Shown here: piece by piece, positions 63,156 to 64,000 of the stretch
Layout of the letters: each line of letters opens with the position of its first letter
Position numbering within the stretch: position 1 is the stretch's first letter
Assembly (NCBI RefSeq): GCF_018294505.1
Contig: NC_057801.1
Location: 433,974,741 to 434,038,740, forward strand
Reading direction: 5' to 3'
DNA: 64,000 nucleotides
Origin: Triticum aestivum
Taxonomy: Eukaryota > Streptophyta > Magnoliopsida > Poales > Poaceae
Position numbers and translations under genes: made by a program
The notes under the pieces: model-generated
What the model saw: the letters and a program-made list of their open reading frames with translations, nothing else
Database searches by the model: none
What the model was told of the DNA's origin: nothing

Positions 63156-64000
63156 ATGATAAGAAGATTTTTGAGGGGCTCTTCTAGCCAAGGCTCCAAG
63201 GATAAACAAGCTAAAGAGAAGGAAAAGGCCAAGTTGAGTAGCGGAAGTACGGCCGTGTGAATGGCCCTGTGATAATTTCTTGAGAGAAGCCCGGATTTAT
63301 GAAGACTTTTATTCTTTGACTGAAAATGCGGGTCTCACCGACTTCCTCCACGACCGGATCGATCAGTATCTCTTACTCACCAATACTTTCATGCAAAACT
63401 TTTATTACTATCCTAAGAATTCACCTCCTTCAGTATCATTTCATTTATATGATGAGTTCAAGGAAATGTCATTACGTAATTTTTGCGCGGTTTGTAGAAT
63501 ACCCTTTGAGGGCAGTTTAGATGAACCACATCATAAAGATGTGGATGGTTTTGTTAACACTATTACTATAGGGGATTCGAAGAAGGGTTCCGATGCGAGA
63601 ATCACTAGCATACATTTTCCTGTTTTACGCTACTTTGCCATATTTGCTAGTTGATGTTTAATTGGTCGTGGAAAGAGTGGAAACTTCAGTGTTCCTGATA
63701 TTATTATTCTGTTCCATGCCTTGTTTGGTGATAATACTTTTAGTATGGGTGCCGTTATTGCTAAACGGCTAAGCCTGAACCGTACAAAAGGCCCCATCTT
63801 TGGAGGTATCTATGTTGCACGCCTTGCTAAACATTTTGAGATACCTATTAGACATTATGAGAAAGAGGAGACAATGCTGCCTCTTTCCTTTTTAGATTAC
63901 AGGAGCATGGTAGCGCATGAGTTTATTGTTGACAACAAAGATAAGATGCTTCTGTATAACCTGAGATTTAATAAGAAACACAATGTGATTATTACCCTGC
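63156..64000 (+). pseudogene. Element F second ORF (grass retrotransposon protein, unknown function), partial
   Basis: From ATG at 63156 a basic Ser/Lys start ('MIRRFLRGSSSQGSKDKQAK') leads, after a frame change and stops near 63260, into 'REARIYEDFYSLTENAGLTD' (63280 on). It continues 'HLYDEFKEMSLRNFCAVCRI' and 'DVDGFVNTITIGDSKKGSDA'. After a stop at 63652 the reading goes on with 'SVPDIIILFHALFGDNTFSM' and 'GGIYVARLAKHFEIPIRHYE' to the window end. I recognise it as the type of ORF often found in Triticeae non-autonomous Gypsy elements; its function is not known. It may be related to the Transposase_32-type ORF of copia D, but this is not shown. Confidence 0.6.

Larger units (their letters stand above)
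58099..64000 (+). mobile_element. Element F: Athila-like Gypsy element without RT/integrase in view, runs off the window
   Basis: It starts at a CAATACGTCTCCAACG form of the common TGATACGTCTCC LTR start and carries a 1407-bp 5' LTR. A primer region with TTCTGGCGCCGTTGCCGG follows, then gag, coiled coil, protease, a non-coding stretch, and a second ORF at 63156 onward. No RT or integrase is seen in 4.5 kb after the LTR, where pol would normally follow protease. The structure parallels element A. Several small indels break the frames. Confidence 0.82.

Noticed and set aside
1..64000. Host single-copy gene
   Set aside because: Every stretch with coding character could be assigned to a transposable element or to an element-associated ORF; nothing looks like a host gene.

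Overview
This window is intergenic DNA from a large grass genome, almost certainly Triticeae (wheat, barley, rye or a relative). It consists of transposable elements inserted into one another. I found no host gene, rRNA, tRNA or CRISPR array. The Triticeae call rests on the LTR families (for example LTRs starting TGATACGTCTCCAACGTATC), the mix of Tat, Athila, Tekay and copia elements, an En/Spm-type CACTA element, and the nested layout. Family names are mostly withheld because they need a database comparison.

Layout. 1-791: 3' end of a LINE (+). 806-1696: a short retroposon with a 14-bp target site duplication (TSD). 1758-20594: a second LINE (L1, -), split by a complete Tat-lineage Gypsy element (G1, 3080-16102, -, TSD GGAGC). 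20595-42610: a CACTA element (-) with its left terminus, an Ulp1-protease-like gene, a viroplasmin-like exon and the C-terminus of a TNP2 transposase. Its protein gene is split by an Athila-like element (A, 22956-38566, -). The left LTR of A is itself split by a Tat-like element without pol (B, 23438-31785, -, TSD CCCAT). At 42611 the CACTA transposase is cut by a copia element (D, -). D holds a 3' LTR (42611-44291), a plant-transposon ORF and, far to the right, gag/protease (56988-58098). Between these parts lie a truncated relative of B (C, 45731-47279) and a Tekay-type chromovirus (E, 47280-56987, +). From 58099 to the window end is another Athila-like element without pol (F, +).

How the parts relate. 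The insertion order can be read directly: L1 before G1; CACTA before A before B; CACTA before D before C, E and F. G1, B and C carry gag(-pol) on one strand and, on the other strand, an intron-containing antisense ORF of the Transposase_28 ('putative gypsy type transposon') type. In all three a TATA-like box lies about 112-122 bp before the antisense ATG. G1 also has about 14 hairpin-forming 73-bp repeats exactly between its two converging coding units. Most nonsense mutations in these elements are TAG codons explained by CAG-to-TAG or CTGG-to-CTAG changes, as expected from loss of methylated cytosines at CHG sites. The elements look long silenced. Only the G1 RT-RNase H-integrase frame is uninterrupted over more than 1000 codons.
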